Assembly (NCBI RefSeq): GCF_000959365.1
Contig: NZ_CP009556.1
Location: forward strand, 1-64,000
Source: Burkholderia oklahomensis C6786
Lineage (GTDB): Bacteria > Pseudomonadota > Gammaproteobacteria > Burkholderiales > Burkholderiaceae
Direction: 5' to 3'
Length of the DNA: 64,000 nt
The notes beneath the pieces were generated by a model. The model ran no database searches, was not told the origin of the DNA, and was given only the letters and a program-made list of their open reading frames with translations. The translations under genes were made by a program, and so were the position numbers. Positions 18,553-27,604 of the stretch are shown here, piece after piece (position 1 is the stretch's first letter; every line of letters starts with the position of its first letter).

Positions 18553-20019
18553 ATGCAATTCTCGCCGCTCTTCGGACGCCCCGTTCGCCACCTTCAACGC
18601 CGCGCGGTCCGGCACGCGGCATTCGCCTGCGCGTGGCTCTTCAGTTCGGCCGCCTTCGCCGAAGCGTCGCCCGGCGCGCCGCCCGCGGCGCCCGAGGCCG
18701 ACCTGTCGATCCGCGCGCAGCCCGTGACGCAATGGACAGGCGTGTGGACGCGCCAAAACCTGCTCGGCGACATCGGCGGCCTGCGTCCGTGGCTCGGCAA
18801 ATACGGCGCCACGCTCGGCCTCGCCGAAACGAGCGAATACCTCGTGAACCTGCGCGGCGGCTTGAAGCGCGGCGGCACCTACGACGGCCTCACGACCGCG
18901 ACGCTCACCGTCGACACGCAAAAGGCGTTCGGCCTGCCGGGCGGCACGTTCAACGCGAGCGCACTGCAGATTCACGGCCGCAACCTGAGCCAGTACAACC
19001 TCGGCACGCTGAACACCGCGAGCGGCATCGAGGCGCAGGACACGACGCGCCTCTGGGAGCTGTGGTATCAGCAGTCGTTCCTCGATCAGCGCGTCGACGT
19101 GAAGATCGGCCAGCAGAGCCTCGATCAGGAATTCATGGTCAGCCAGTACGCCGCGACGTTCATCAACACGATGTTCGGCTGGCCCGCGCTGCCGTCGTAC
19201 GACCTGCCGAACGGCGGGCCGGCGTACCCGCTCGCCGCGCTCGGCGTGCGCGTGCGCGGCAAGATCACGCCGTCGCTGACGGCGCTCGCGGGCGTGTTCG
19301 ACGGCGACCCGCTCGGCAACCATCCGAACGACCTGAGCGGCACCAGCTTCAACCTGCACAACGGCACGCTCTTCATCGGCGAGCTGCAATACGCGCTCAA
19401 CCAGCCGGCCGACGGCCAGATGGACACGGGGCCGTCGAACGCGCTGCCCGGCACGTACAAGATCGGCGTCTGGTATCACAACGGACGCTTCGCCGATCAG
19501 CAGATCGACAGCGCCGGCCTGTCGCTCGCGGACCCGGCATCGAGCGGCGTCGCACGCGCGCATCACGGCGATTACAGCTTCTACGCGGTCGCCGACCAGA
19601 TGGTGTGGCGGCCGGACCCGACGGGCGCGAAGAGTCTCGGCGTGTTCGCGCGCGTGATGGCCGCGCCGGGCGACCGCAACCTCGTGAGCGTCGCGGCGAA
19701 CGCAGGCGTCGTGCTGAAAGCGCCGTTCGAAGGCCGCGACAACGACAGCGTCGGTCTCGCCGTCACCTACATCGAGGTCGGCTCGCACGCGCGCGCGCTC
19801 GACGCGAACTTCGCGAGCTTCACGGGCGGCCCGTACGGCGTGCGCACGAGCGAAACGGCGCTCGAGGCGACCTACCAGTACCAGGTCACGCCGTGGTGGC
19901 AATTGCAGGCGGACGCGCAATACACGTTCCACGCGGGCGCGGGCCAGAACCCGAGCGATCCGGCGCAGCCGCTGCGCAACACGTTCGTCGTCGGCCTGCG
20001 CACGAACATCTCGTTCTGA
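18553..20019 (+). CDS. OprB-family carbohydrate-selective porin
   Basis: 488 residues. A signal peptide with an Arg-rich n-region and a hydrophobic stretch (about 20-36) ends at SSAAFA-EA. The mature protein has alternating amphipathic strands, QDTTRLWELWYQQSFLDQRV and KIGQQSLDQEF, and a C-terminal phenylalanine (RTNISF), the outer-membrane beta-barrel signature. OprB porins pass sugars and other small polar molecules. Here it leads a unit with a secreted propeller-like protein and the heme peroxidase EfeB behind a Fur-like box, so it may serve uptake of an iron-related substrate; that is inference. The start is the ATG at 18553, with AAAGGGAAGGGACA upstream. Confidence 0.87.
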   Translation: MQFSPLFGRPVRHLQRRAVRHAAFACAWLFSSAAFAEASPGAPPAAPEADLSIRAQPVTQWTGVWTRQNLLGDIGGLRPWLGKYGATLGLAETSEYLVNLRGGLKRGGTYDGLTTATLTVDTQKAFGLPGGTFNASALQIHGRNLSQYNLGTLNTASGIEAQDTTRLWELWYQQSFLDQRVDVKIGQQSLDQEFMVSQYAATFINTMFGWPALPSYDLPNGGPAYPLAALGVRVRGKITPSLTALAGVFDGDPLGNHPNDLSGTSFNLHNGTLFIGELQYALNQPADGQMDTGPSNALPGTYKIGVWYHNGRFADQQIDSAGLSLADPASSGVARAHHGDYSFYAVADQMVWRPDPTGAKSLGVFARVMAAPGDRNLVSVAANAGVVLKAPFEGRDNDSVGLAVTYIEVGSHARALDANFASFTGGPYGVRTSETALEATYQYQVTPWWQLQADAQYTFHAGAGQNPSDPAQPLRNTFVVGLRTNISF

Positions 20020-20097
20020 GCGCCGCATCCGCGGCACGGTTTTCGTCAGTTCATGCGACGGCGCGCAACGCCGCCGCCCCCGCAAGGAGATCCACCG

Positions 20098-21243
20098 ATG
20101 CTTTCGTCCCCATCCTCGCCGCGCGTGCGCCGCGCCGCGCGCGCATTCGCCGCCGCGCTGGCCGCGCTGGCCGCGGCCGCCGCCGCGCGCGCGGAGCCGC
20201 AAGGCTTTCTCGAAACGCTGCATCGCCACGCGACGCTCGTCAACACGGTGCCCGACAACGGCGACCAGAACCCGTACGCGATCGCCGTCGCGCCGGTGTC
20301 GTCGGGCGCGGTGCATCAAGGCGACGTGCTCGTCGACAACTTCAACAACTCGGCGAACCTGCAAGGCACCGGCAGCACGATCGTCGACTATCGCCCGTCG
20401 ACGAAGCGGATGAGCGTGTTCGCCGCGATCCCGCGCGACCTGAAGGCGTGCCCGGGCGGCGTCGGCCTGTCGACCGCGATGACGATGCTGAAATCCGGCT
20501 GGGTGATCGTCGGCAGCACGCCGAGCAACGACGGCACGACCGGCACGAAGGGCGCGGGCTGCCTGATCGTGCTCGACAGCGAAGGCAAGGTCGCGTCGAC
20601 GATCTCGAGTCCGAACATCAACGATCCGTGGGGCAACGTGGCGGTCGTCGACGACGGCGATCGCGCGACGCTCTTCGTCAGCAACGCGGGCTTCGGCGTC
20701 GGCGGCGCGAACGGCGATCCGCCCGTGTTCAAGCAGGCCACCGTGCTGCGGCTCGATCTCGAGATTCCGGCCGGCAAGCCGCCCGTCGTGAAGCAAGAGA
20801 CGGTCGTCGCGAGCGGCCTCGGCGCGCAGGCCGACAAGGGCGTGTTCCTGGTCGGCCCGACGGGCCTCGCGCTGTCGGGCGACCGCAGCAAGCTGTACGT
20901 GTCGGATGCGATCGGCAACCGGATCGTCGAGATCGACGATCCGCTCACGCGCGACACGAGCGCGGGCGTCGGCCGCCAGGTGACGGCGGACGGCTTCCTG
21001 CGCCGCCCGCTCGCGCTCGCGACCGCGCCGAACGGCCATCTGCTCGTCACCAACGCGCTCAACGGGCAGGTCGTCGAAGTCGATCCGGCGACGGGCAAGC
21101 AGCTCTACGCGCGCTGGATCGACACCGACAAGGCGCAATCGCCGCCCGGCAACGGCGACCTGTTCGGCATCGCGATGACGCCGGAAGGCGACGGCTTCTA
21201 TTACGTCGAGGACGACGTGAACACCCTGATGCTCGCGAAGTGA
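20098..21243 (+). CDS. Secreted NHL/SMP-30-like beta-propeller protein
   Basis: 381 residues. An Ala-rich signal peptide (about 1-31, ending AAAARA-EP) sends it to the periplasm. The mature part reads as repeated blade-like segments: LVDNFNNSANLQGTGSTIVD, VDDGDRATLFVSNAGFGVGG, LYVSDAIGNRIVEIDDPLTR and LLVTNALNGQVVEVDPATGK, as in NHL/SMP-30 propellers. No catalytic residues can be named. The start at 20098 has AAGGAGA upstream; 15 further in-frame codons before it are rejected. It sits 8 bp before efeB, so the two are surely co-translated. It may be a partner or scaffold of the peroxidase. Confidence 0.8.
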   Translation: MLSSPSSPRVRRAARAFAAALAALAAAAAARAEPQGFLETLHRHATLVNTVPDNGDQNPYAIAVAPVSSGAVHQGDVLVDNFNNSANLQGTGSTIVDYRPSTKRMSVFAAIPRDLKACPGGVGLSTAMTMLKSGWVIVGSTPSNDGTTGTKGAGCLIVLDSEGKVASTISSPNINDPWGNVAVVDDGDRATLFVSNAGFGVGGANGDPPVFKQATVLRLDLEIPAGKPPVVKQETVVASGLGAQADKGVFLVGPTGLALSGDRSKLYVSDAIGNRIVEIDDPLTRDTSAGVGRQVTADGFLRRPLALATAPNGHLLVTNALNGQVVEVDPATGKQLYARWIDTDKAQSPPGNGDLFGIAMTPEGDGFYYVEDDVNTLMLAK

Positions 21244-21251
21244 GCGCTCCG

Positions 21252-22574
21252 ATGACAGACGATCTCCATTCTCCTTCACGCCTCGCGCGGCGGCGCGGCT
21301 TCCTGAAAGCCGGCGGCGCGGCGATGGCGGCGGGCCTCGCGGCCGCCGCCGTACCCGCCGTACCCGCCGTACCCGCCGCGGCCAACGCGGCGCAGGCCGC
21401 GCCCGCCGGCGCGGCGCCGCACGATGCCGTCGAGCCGTTCTACGGCCCGCACCAGGGCGGCATCGTGACGCCGCAGCAGAGCCACGCGTATTTCGCGGCG
21501 TTCGACCTGACGGCCGCGACGCGCGCCGATCTGATCGCGCTCTTGAAGACCTGGACCGAAGCGGCCGCACGCCTTGCCCGCGGCGAAACCGCCCAGCCGC
21601 TCGCCGCCGAGGGAGCCGGCGACGACAAGCCGCCCGTCGATTCGGGCGATGCGCTCGGCCTCGGCGCGGCGGGCCTCACGATCACATTCGGCTTCGGGCC
21701 GGGCATGTTCGTGCTGAACGGCAGGGATCGCTACGGCCTCGCGCACCGCCGCCCGGCCGCGCTCGTCGATCTGCCGCGCTTCAACGGCGACCAGTTGCTG
21801 CCCGAGAAGACGGGCGGCGACCTTTTCATCCAGGCGTGCGCGAACGACGCGCAAATCGCGTTCCACGCGGTGCGCCAGCTCGCGCGCCTCGGCGCGCATG
21901 CCGCAAGCATCCGCTGGGGCCAGGCGGGCTTCATCTCGGGCAAGCCCGGCGAAACGCCGCGCAACCTGATGGGCTTCAAGGACGGCACGCAGAACCCGCC
22001 GCGCGACGATCCGGCCGCGATGAAGCAGTTCGTCTGGGCGGGCGACGAAGGCCCGGCATGGATGAAGGATGGCACGTACACGGTCGTGCGCCGCATCCGC
22101 ATCACGCTCGAGCACTGGGACGGCACGGAGCTCGGCTTCCAGGAGCAGGTGGTCGGCCGCCACAAGTACAGCGGCGCGCCGCTCGGCAAGCGCAGCGAAT
22201 CCGATCCGCTCGATCTCGACGCCATCGACGCCGACGGCAATCCGGTGATTCCGGACAACGCGCACGCGCGGCTCGCGTCCGCGCAAGCGAACAACGGCGC
22301 GCAGATCCTGCGCCGCGCGTACTCGTACAACGACAGCACGAACTTCTACATCGAGCGCTGGCCGCCGTGGCGCCAGCAGACCGAGTACGACGCGGGGCTG
22401 ATGTTCGTCGCGCACCAGCGCGATCCGCGCACGGGCTTCATTCCGATCAACGAAAAGCTCGCGAAGCTCGACATCATGAACCAGTTCACGACGCACGTCG
22501 GCAGCGCGATCTTCGCGTGCCCGCCGGGTGCGCGAACAGGTTCGTACATCGGCGCCGCGCTGTTCGAAGCCTGA
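21252..22574 (+). CDS. efeB: Tat-exported Dyp-type heme peroxidase / deferrochelatase EfeB
   Basis: 440 residues. The twin-arginine signal ARRRGFLKAGGAA is followed by an Ala/Pro/Val-rich stretch containing three 9-bp DNA repeats (about 21346-21375). Dyp signatures: GFKDGTQNP with the catalytic Asp, the proximal heme His in NAHARLA, and the distal Arg in ILRRAYSY; EQVVGRHKYSGAPLG is typical of EfeB. It is a periplasmic heme enzyme of the EfeUOB iron system, oxidising ferrous iron or acting on heme. EfeU and EfeO genes are not present next to it; instead a porin and a propeller protein precede it, and the unit is cut off downstream by foreign-looking DNA. Confidence 0.92.
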   Translation: MTDDLHSPSRLARRRGFLKAGGAAMAAGLAAAAVPAVPAVPAAANAAQAAPAGAAPHDAVEPFYGPHQGGIVTPQQSHAYFAAFDLTAATRADLIALLKTWTEAAARLARGETAQPLAAEGAGDDKPPVDSGDALGLGAAGLTITFGFGPGMFVLNGRDRYGLAHRRPAALVDLPRFNGDQLLPEKTGGDLFIQACANDAQIAFHAVRQLARLGAHAASIRWGQAGFISGKPGETPRNLMGFKDGTQNPPRDDPAAMKQFVWAGDEGPAWMKDGTYTVVRRIRITLEHWDGTELGFQEQVVGRHKYSGAPLGKRSESDPLDLDAIDADGNPVIPDNAHARLASAQANNGAQILRRAYSYNDSTNFYIERWPPWRQQTEYDAGLMFVAHQRDPRTGFIPINEKLAKLDIMNQFTTHVGSAIFACPPGARTGSYIGAALFEA

Positions 22575-22621
22575 ACGCCGACGCCCCGACCAATCCGGAT
22601 CACCGAAAGACACACACCGAC

Positions 22622-22717
22622 ATGAACAACGCTTGCATCCGCCACGGCCTGCGCCGCCATGCGTCGACGACGGCCATCGCCGCCGCACTAGCCAGCCGAT
22701 CCTGTCTCCTCGAATAG
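22622..22717 (+). pseudogene. Truncated 5' end of an exported protein gene
   Basis: 31 codons after the ATG at 22622. The first 24 or so look like the n-region and hydrophobic core of a signal peptide (RRHASTTAIAAALA) with native GC-rich codons; the frame then runs into lower-GC DNA and stops. Its place 47 bp after efeB suggests a fourth gene of that unit whose remainder was lost when foreign DNA joined at about 22690-22700. The remainder is not seen downstream. A real 31-residue peptide cannot be ruled out. Confidence 0.5.
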
Positions 22718-23945
22718 CGTCGTCGGCAAGAATCAGCGCAATTTTGACGTCTTCGCTTGTCGATACAGGACTTCGCGTGTGCGGATCGAAGACGAGCCGG
22801 TCGCTGCATATACTCGGATGGAGCATTCGCGAGATTCATTTCTGGGATTCCATTGCCCCGTTCATCAGGATACGTCGTCCATGCTGCCTCAAAAAATTTC
22901 ATCGCTCCAGCCAAGCATCTCAACCACGGGATCGGAAGTCTCTTTGGTCGAAACGCAGCAAATCGAGCACCAGCCTCACCCCGTATCTCAACCAACGGCG
23001 GCCTCCTTGGATAAGCTCCAGAGCATGCGGCGGAAACCCCCGCGAAGGCTGCAGGTCGGATTGACGCTCGATATTGCCAAGATGCGCCAGAAAGAAGCCG
23101 AAAGCTTGGACAGGCTCAGACATGTGTCGAACGGTAGCACTCATTTTCATGGCTCGCGCTCAGGCAGCCTCATTACTTTCCATCCCTCAACGAATGCCGA
23201 AATACGTGGCTCGTTGCTACCCATGGGCACGCTGCTCGCACACAAGGCCGCCGTCTATTCCGGGGAGCGCGGCTACTCTCTTGAGGACAACGCATTCAAC
23301 GTCCACCACCTCTCGGTCGTGGGGGAGGAAAATTTCGATCAGGCCGTCCGATATGCAACAGATACACGCTACGCATCGAGCTCGCCAATTCGATCACGAC
23401 CGCCCGTCAGCATATCGTTCGGTGCCCGGGGGTCCTCCGACAAAGCCAAGCAACTGAACGAAGCGGCCGCGGCGAAACTCGACGAACTCGGTGCCGACTC
23501 CATGATGACGCACTTCGTGAACGCGAATTTCCCTCTCATTTACGGATTACAACCCAGCCGTGACGAGGTCGTGGGTGTTTCGTCGTCCGTTCCGGGAGAG
23601 TGCGGCATCAGGGGCGGTTGCGATTGCAGCCAAATTTCGGTTGTCTTCGTTCCTGACGAGGAAGTGCCGTCGGTAAAAGCATATCTTGGGGAATGCGGAT
23701 TCCAGATATCGGTGGAATCCCTCTCGTCCGTCAAGACCGGGTAAATCCGTCGCCGGCCGCCTGGCGCGCTCGAACGCCAGAAGCATCTCCTAACCAAACG
23801 AGAGGCTAGGAGTTCGAGCATACGACGGCGGCCCCCCGCCGCTTCGTCGGCCGTTCGCGAGCGCCGAGCAGCTGTCGCCGCGACGGGTCGGTCGAGAACG
23901 GCCGCCGATCGACGGTCGTAGGCGACGACGTAGATTCCCCGTCAG
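22690..23945. mobile_element. Low-GC accessory segment, no mobility gene
   Basis: About 1.25 kb near 50-55 % G+C by eye, against roughly two-thirds around it. It begins inside a truncated signal-peptide ORF and ends before doxX. It holds the orphan ORF at 22881-23744 and, after it, two short inverted repeats (CTGGCG/CGCCAG, 23761-23780; CTCCTA/TAGGAG, 23787-23812). From 23813 to 24035 no gene is seen. No integrase, transposase, tRNA or clear direct repeats were found, so the boundaries are approximate. Confidence 0.5.
22881..23744 (+). CDS. Unrecognised accessory protein on low-GC DNA
   Basis: 287 residues from the ATG at 22881, which has AGGA at suitable distance; an in-frame GTG at 22779 would add 34 residues. 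I do not recognise the family. The first 45 residues are Ser/Gln/Thr-rich and look disordered. About 95-115 is strongly positive. The central part has TFHPSTNAEIRGSLLPMGT, LLAHKAAVYSGERGYSL and AFNVHHLSVVGEENF. The C-terminal part is cysteine-bearing (GECGIRGGCDCSQ). No signal peptide or transmembrane segment. Codon use is much less GC-biased than all neighbours and the gene stands alone, so recent acquisition is likely. A secreted effector is conceivable from the N-terminal composition but is not shown. Confidence 0.65.
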   Translation: MLPQKISSLQPSISTTGSEVSLVETQQIEHQPHPVSQPTAASLDKLQSMRRKPPRRLQVGLTLDIAKMRQKEAESLDRLRHVSNGSTHFHGSRSGSLITFHPSTNAEIRGSLLPMGTLLAHKAAVYSGERGYSLEDNAFNVHHLSVVGEENFDQAVRYATDTRYASSSPIRSRPPVSISFGARGSSDKAKQLNEAAAAKLDELGADSMMTHFVNANFPLIYGLQPSRDEVVGVSSSVPGECGIRGGCDCSQISVVFVPDEEVPSVKAYLGECGFQISVESLSSVKTG

Positions 23946-24035
23946 AGCCTTATCTGATGAGACGCAGGGCGCTGCTCAAAGCCCGATGCCAAACCTCGAC
24001 GCCCGACTCTCGTGCTCGGCATTCGCCGGGCGGAC

Positions 24036-24473
24036 TCAGCGCAGCGATCCGTATGAAGACGACGACCGCCGCGCGCCGTCGATGCTCGCGCCGCCCGCGC
24101 CCGTCACATGCAGCAGCAGGAAGCCGCCCGCGATCGCGACGTTCTTCCAGAAATGCACGACCATGTCGCGCTGCAAAGCCGAATTGGTCGCATCCCAGAA
24201 ATTGTGGCCGATGAGCGCGGCGGCGAGCGTGTAGAACGCGAGCACGAGCGCGAGCGGCTTCACCTTGTACCCGACGACGAGCAGCAGGCCGCCGAGCGCT
24301 TCGAGCGCGACGATCGCGGGCGCCGCGACCTGCGTGAACGGCACGCCGAGCCCCTTCAGATAACCGACGAACTCGCCGTAGCCCAGAAGCTTCATCGCGC
24401 CGCCCCAGAGGAACAGCACGGCAAGCAGGAGCCGTGCGAAAAAAATGACGCCGGAATCGACGGAACGCGTCAT
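24036..24473 (-). CDS. DoxX-family membrane protein
   Basis: 145 residues and four hydrophobic segments (about 8-25, 50-68, 73-92, 107-124). Typical DoxX pattern: ARLLLAVLFLWGGAMKLLGY and HNFWDATNSALQRDMVVHFW. Inner membrane. Members include thiosulfate:quinone oxidoreductase subunits and proteins linked to redox stress, but the reaction here is unknown. The start is the ATG at 24473 with AGGAGGTCACGC directly upstream, so it is firm. It lies 255 bp downstream of lldP on the same strand, probably a separate unit. Confidence 0.87.
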   Translation of the reverse strand: MTRSVDSGVIFFARLLLAVLFLWGGAMKLLGYGEFVGYLKGLGVPFTQVAAPAIVALEALGGLLLVVGYKVKPLALVLAFYTLAAALIGHNFWDATNSALQRDMVVHFWKNVAIAGGFLLLHVTGAGGASIDGARRSSSSYGSLR

Positions 24474-24728
24474 GCGTGACCTCCTGATGATGAATCGACG
24501 CAGCCGCGCCGGGCGCGGCTATCTCGTAAATCCGCCAGAATAGGAGGTCTCGTCCGTCGTTCCAAGCAAAAGGTTGTAGCAAATCTTTACACGGCAGTTC
24601 GTACGAAACGGCGCAAAACAGGGCCGCAGCGCGGGCGCGCCCGCCTCGCGTTTGCGCGGGCGGCAACGAGCCAGTCCGCGCTGTCACGAACGGCGGCGAG
24701 CGCATCGGCGCGCTCGCCGCCGACGCGT

Positions 24729-26447
24729 TCAGTGCACGACCATCCCCGTCAGCCAGTACGCCTGCACGCAGGTCATCACGCCGACGATCAACGCGAAGAA
24801 CAGGCTGTGCCGGAGCGTGAAGCGGAACAGGTCCGCTTCGTGTCCGACGAGACCGACGGCCGCGCAAGCGACCGCGATCGACTGCGGCGAAATCATCTTG
24901 CCCGCGACGCCGCCCGTCGTGTTCGCCGCGACGAGCAGCGTGCTCGGCACGCCGATCTGCTGCGCGGTCGTCGCCTGCAGCGAGCAGAACAGCGCGTTCG
25001 ACGACGTATCGGAGCCCGTCAGGAACACGCCGATCCAGCCGAGCAACGGCGAGAAGAACGGGAACGCGGCGCCCGTGCCCGCGAGCAGCAGCGCGAGCGT
25101 CGTCGACATCCCCGAAAAATTCTCGACGAACGCGAACGCGAGCACGAGACCGATCGACAGCACCGGACGCTTCAGGTCCTTCAGCGTCTCGACAAACGTG
25201 CGCAGCCCGGTGCGCGCCGGAACGTTCAGGATTGCCATCGATACGATCGCCGACAGCAGGATCGCGGTGCCCGTCGCCGCGAGCAGATCCCAGTTGAACA
25301 CGGCGGGCACGGGCGTCGGATGCGCGACGACGGGCGCCATCTTCTGCGTGAGCTTGTCGAGATGCGGAACGTGGAACTGCAGCGTCGTGAACGCGAGCGC
25401 GCCGCCCTTCGCGAACAGCGCCTTGAACGGCTTCATGCTCCAGATCGTCACCATCACGGTCAGCACGACGAACGGCGACCACGCGCGCGCGATCTGCGCG
25501 AGCGAGTACGGCGAAGGCTGCCGGCCGCCCATCGTGCGCGCGCCGCCCAGGCCGCCCGGCATGCCGCCCAACGCGAGCGTGCCGCCGCCCGCCGCGGCGA
25601 CCATGCTCGCGCCCGCGGCCTCGCGCGCGCGCTTCGGCTGCCACACCTTCAGGAACGACGCGAGCGCGACGAGGCTCGCGAGCGCCGACGTCACGTCGGG
25701 CAGCTCGGGCCCGATGTAGTTCGACGTGAAGAACTGCACGAGCGAGAAGCTGCCGCCCGCGACGAGCGCGGCGGGCCACGTTTCGCGCACGCCCTTCACG
25801 CCGTCCATCACGAACACGAGCCAGAACGGCAGGAAGAACGACAGGAACGGCAACTGGCGCCCCGCCATCGCGCCGACCGCCATCGGATCGAGGCCCGATA
25901 CCTGCCCCGCGACGATCACCGGAATCCCGAGCGCGCCGAACGCGACGGGCGCGGTGTCCGCGATCAGGCAGAGGCCCGCCGCGTAGAGCGGATTGAAGCC
26001 GAGGCCGACGAGCAGCGCGGCCGTGATCGCGACCGGCGCGCCGAAGCCCGCCGCGCCTTCGAGGAACGCGCCGAACGAAAAGCCGATCAGCAGCATCTGC
26101 AAGCGCTGATCGTCGGTCAGCGACACGATCGAGCTGCGGATGACGTCGAACTGGCCGCTCTTCACGACGATCTTGTAGAGGAACACCGCGGTGACGATGA
26201 TCCATGCGATCGGCCAAAGGCCGTACGCGAAGCCGTAAGCCGCCGATGCGAACGCGCGCTCGGCGGGCATCCCGTAGACGGCAATCGCGATGACGAGCGA
26301 AAGCGCGAGCGTCAGCGCGCCCGCGACGTGTCCCTTGAGCCGCAGCACGGCGAGCGACACGAAGAAAAGAATGATCGGCGCGCCGGCTGCGAGCGCCGAC
26401 CAGCCGACGCCGCCGAGCGGCAGATAGACCTGGTTCCAAACCTGCAC
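24729..26447 (-). CDS. lldP: L-lactate permease
   Basis: 572 residues with about 13-14 hydrophobic segments, LctP family at normal length. Landmarks: [58 protein letters not shown] and [20 protein letters not shown], all hallmarks of the family. It takes up lactate (and often glycolate) with protons. The start is GTG at 26447, preceded by AAGGAGACACCC. It is followed by doxX and preceded, 431 bp upstream, by the lutABC operon on the same strand, so uptake and oxidation of L-lactate are genetically linked. Confidence 0.95.
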   Translation of the reverse strand: MQVWNQVYLPLGGVGWSALAAGAPIILFFVSLAVLRLKGHVAGALTLALSLVIAIAVYGMPAERAFASAAYGFAYGLWPIAWIIVTAVFLYKIVVKSGQFDVIRSSIVSLTDDQRLQMLLIGFSFGAFLEGAAGFGAPVAITAALLVGLGFNPLYAAGLCLIADTAPVAFGALGIPVIVAGQVSGLDPMAVGAMAGRQLPFLSFFLPFWLVFVMDGVKGVRETWPAALVAGGSFSLVQFFTSNYIGPELPDVTSALASLVALASFLKVWQPKRAREAAGASMVAAAGGGTLALGGMPGGLGGARTMGGRQPSPYSLAQIARAWSPFVVLTVMVTIWSMKPFKALFAKGGALAFTTLQFHVPHLDKLTQKMAPVVAHPTPVPAVFNWDLLAATGTAILLSAIVSMAILNVPARTGLRTFVETLKDLKRPVLSIGLVLAFAFVENFSGMSTTLALLLAGTGAAFPFFSPLLGWIGVFLTGSDTSSNALFCSLQATTAQQIGVPSTLLVAANTTGGVAGKMISPQSIAVACAAVGLVGHEADLFRFTLRHSLFFALIVGVMTCVQAYWLTGMVVH

Positions 26448-26878
26448 GGGTGTCTCCTTCCATGAATGAATCTGAATCGGGCGACGGCCTCGCGGCCGTT
26501 CGAATCGATGCGCCGGTCGGTGCCGGCGCTTTGATTTCGGTGCGATGCGCGGAGTTGGCGCGCGTCGCCTGCTTCTGGGTGTCGGGGGGATTCAACGTCG
26601 CTGGATCGCCGGGTTGCTGCATCCGGCTTTCCGCTTCGCATCGCTTTTCATGCTTCGATGCCTCACTGCGCCGCATTCGAGATATCGCGGCGGCACCGTG
26701 CGGCGATCAGCATGCCGTACGTCTTTGCATGATCGCGTCGTGCTTCGGCCAACATTGCGACGAGCATGGCGATGATCGGCCCGCGATGCGATGCGATGCG
26801 CGACACGACGCGGCGCCATCCATCGAGCACGCCGCGTTCGAACGCAGCGCGCACCGGACGCCCCACCCGCGCCGGCTT
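26448..26878. other. Intergenic region, lutC to lldP
   Basis: 431 bp. It probably carries the lldP promoter. No TGGT-N3-ACCA site, no intrinsic terminator and no open frame with Burkholderia-like codon use were found on either strand. Confidence 0.4.
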
Positions 26879-27604
26879 TCACGCGTCGTCGCAAATCAGC
26901 ACGAGAACCCGCTGCGGCCCGTGCACGCCGACCTGAACGGTCTGCTCGACGTCGGCGGTGCGCGACGGCCCCGTGATCACGTTGACCGCGCGCGGCAACG
27001 CCGGGACCGACGCGCGCACGCGCACCCATGCGTCCTCCATCGTCGCGACGATCGCACTGCGATTCACGAGCACGACGTGCGTCGCGGCGACGAAGTTGAG
27101 CGACGTCGGCGTCGCCGTCGACGACAGGCACATGACGCTGCCCGTCTCCGCGATCGCCGCGAACGACGGCGTCACGCTGACGAGCCCGTCGCGCCGCAGG
27201 TCGACGCCGGGCAGCGCGCCGTGCGTGCGCCACGGCAGCGCCTCGAGCGCCGCCGCGACGACGAGCGGCGCACCGGCCAGGCCCACGTCGCGCAGATAGG
27301 CATCGACGGCTGCGGGCGCGCCGGCGGCCGTCGCGATACGCGTGCACGTCGCCGACACCTGCTGCGCCTTCGCGACGAAGCGCGCGACGAGATCGACGTC
27401 GCCGAGCGAAATCGCCGAGCCCCGCGCGGCGGAAGACGCGGTGGAAAGCGAGGCGTCCGGGGCGAACGCGGCATTCGCATTCGGCGCCGCGGACGCACCC
27501 GCGCCCTTCGCTTGCGCCGGCGCCGGAAACTGCGCGGCAAGCTGCGCGCGCTCGCTGCCGAGCGCCGCGCGGATACGGCCGAGAATGTCGTCGCGCGCGC
27601 TCAT
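26879..27604 (-). CDS. lutC: Lactate utilisation protein C
   Basis: 241 residues, LUD-domain protein LutC/LldG, third component of the cytosolic L-lactate oxidase LutABC. N-terminal MSARDDILGRIRAALG is characteristic. A low-complexity Ala-rich linker (about 27-60) precedes the LUD domain with VSVTPSFAAIAETGSVMCLS and the C-terminal GPSRTADVEQTVQVGVHGP. The start overlaps the lutB stop (ATGA). The linker is longer than in many homologues, apparently filled with repeats of Ala and Ser codons. Confidence 0.93.
   Translation of the reverse strand: MSARDDILGRIRAALGSERAQLAAQFPAPAQAKGAGASAAPNANAAFAPDASLSTASSAARGSAISLGDVDLVARFVAKAQQVSATCTRIATAAGAPAAVDAYLRDVGLAGAPLVVAAALEALPWRTHGALPGVDLRRDGLVSVTPSFAAIAETGSVMCLSSTATPTSLNFVAATHVVLVNRSAIVATMEDAWVRVRASVPALPRAVNVITGPSRTADVEQTVQVGVHGPQRVLVLICDDA

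Noticed and set aside
18483..21251. Long plus-strand frame running into efeB
   Set aside because: It is an out-of-frame reading of the porin and propeller genes and joins efeB only because no stop intervenes. Tat signal and spacing put the efeB start at 21252.
22881..23744. Calling the low-GC ORF a type III effector of the Cif/CHBP group
   Set aside because: A Cys-His-Gln deamidase triad could not be found at the expected places, and the N-terminal composition alone is not enough.
24640..24728. Terminator downstream of lldP
   Set aside because: GC-rich partial hairpins are present, but none with a T-run on the minus strand.
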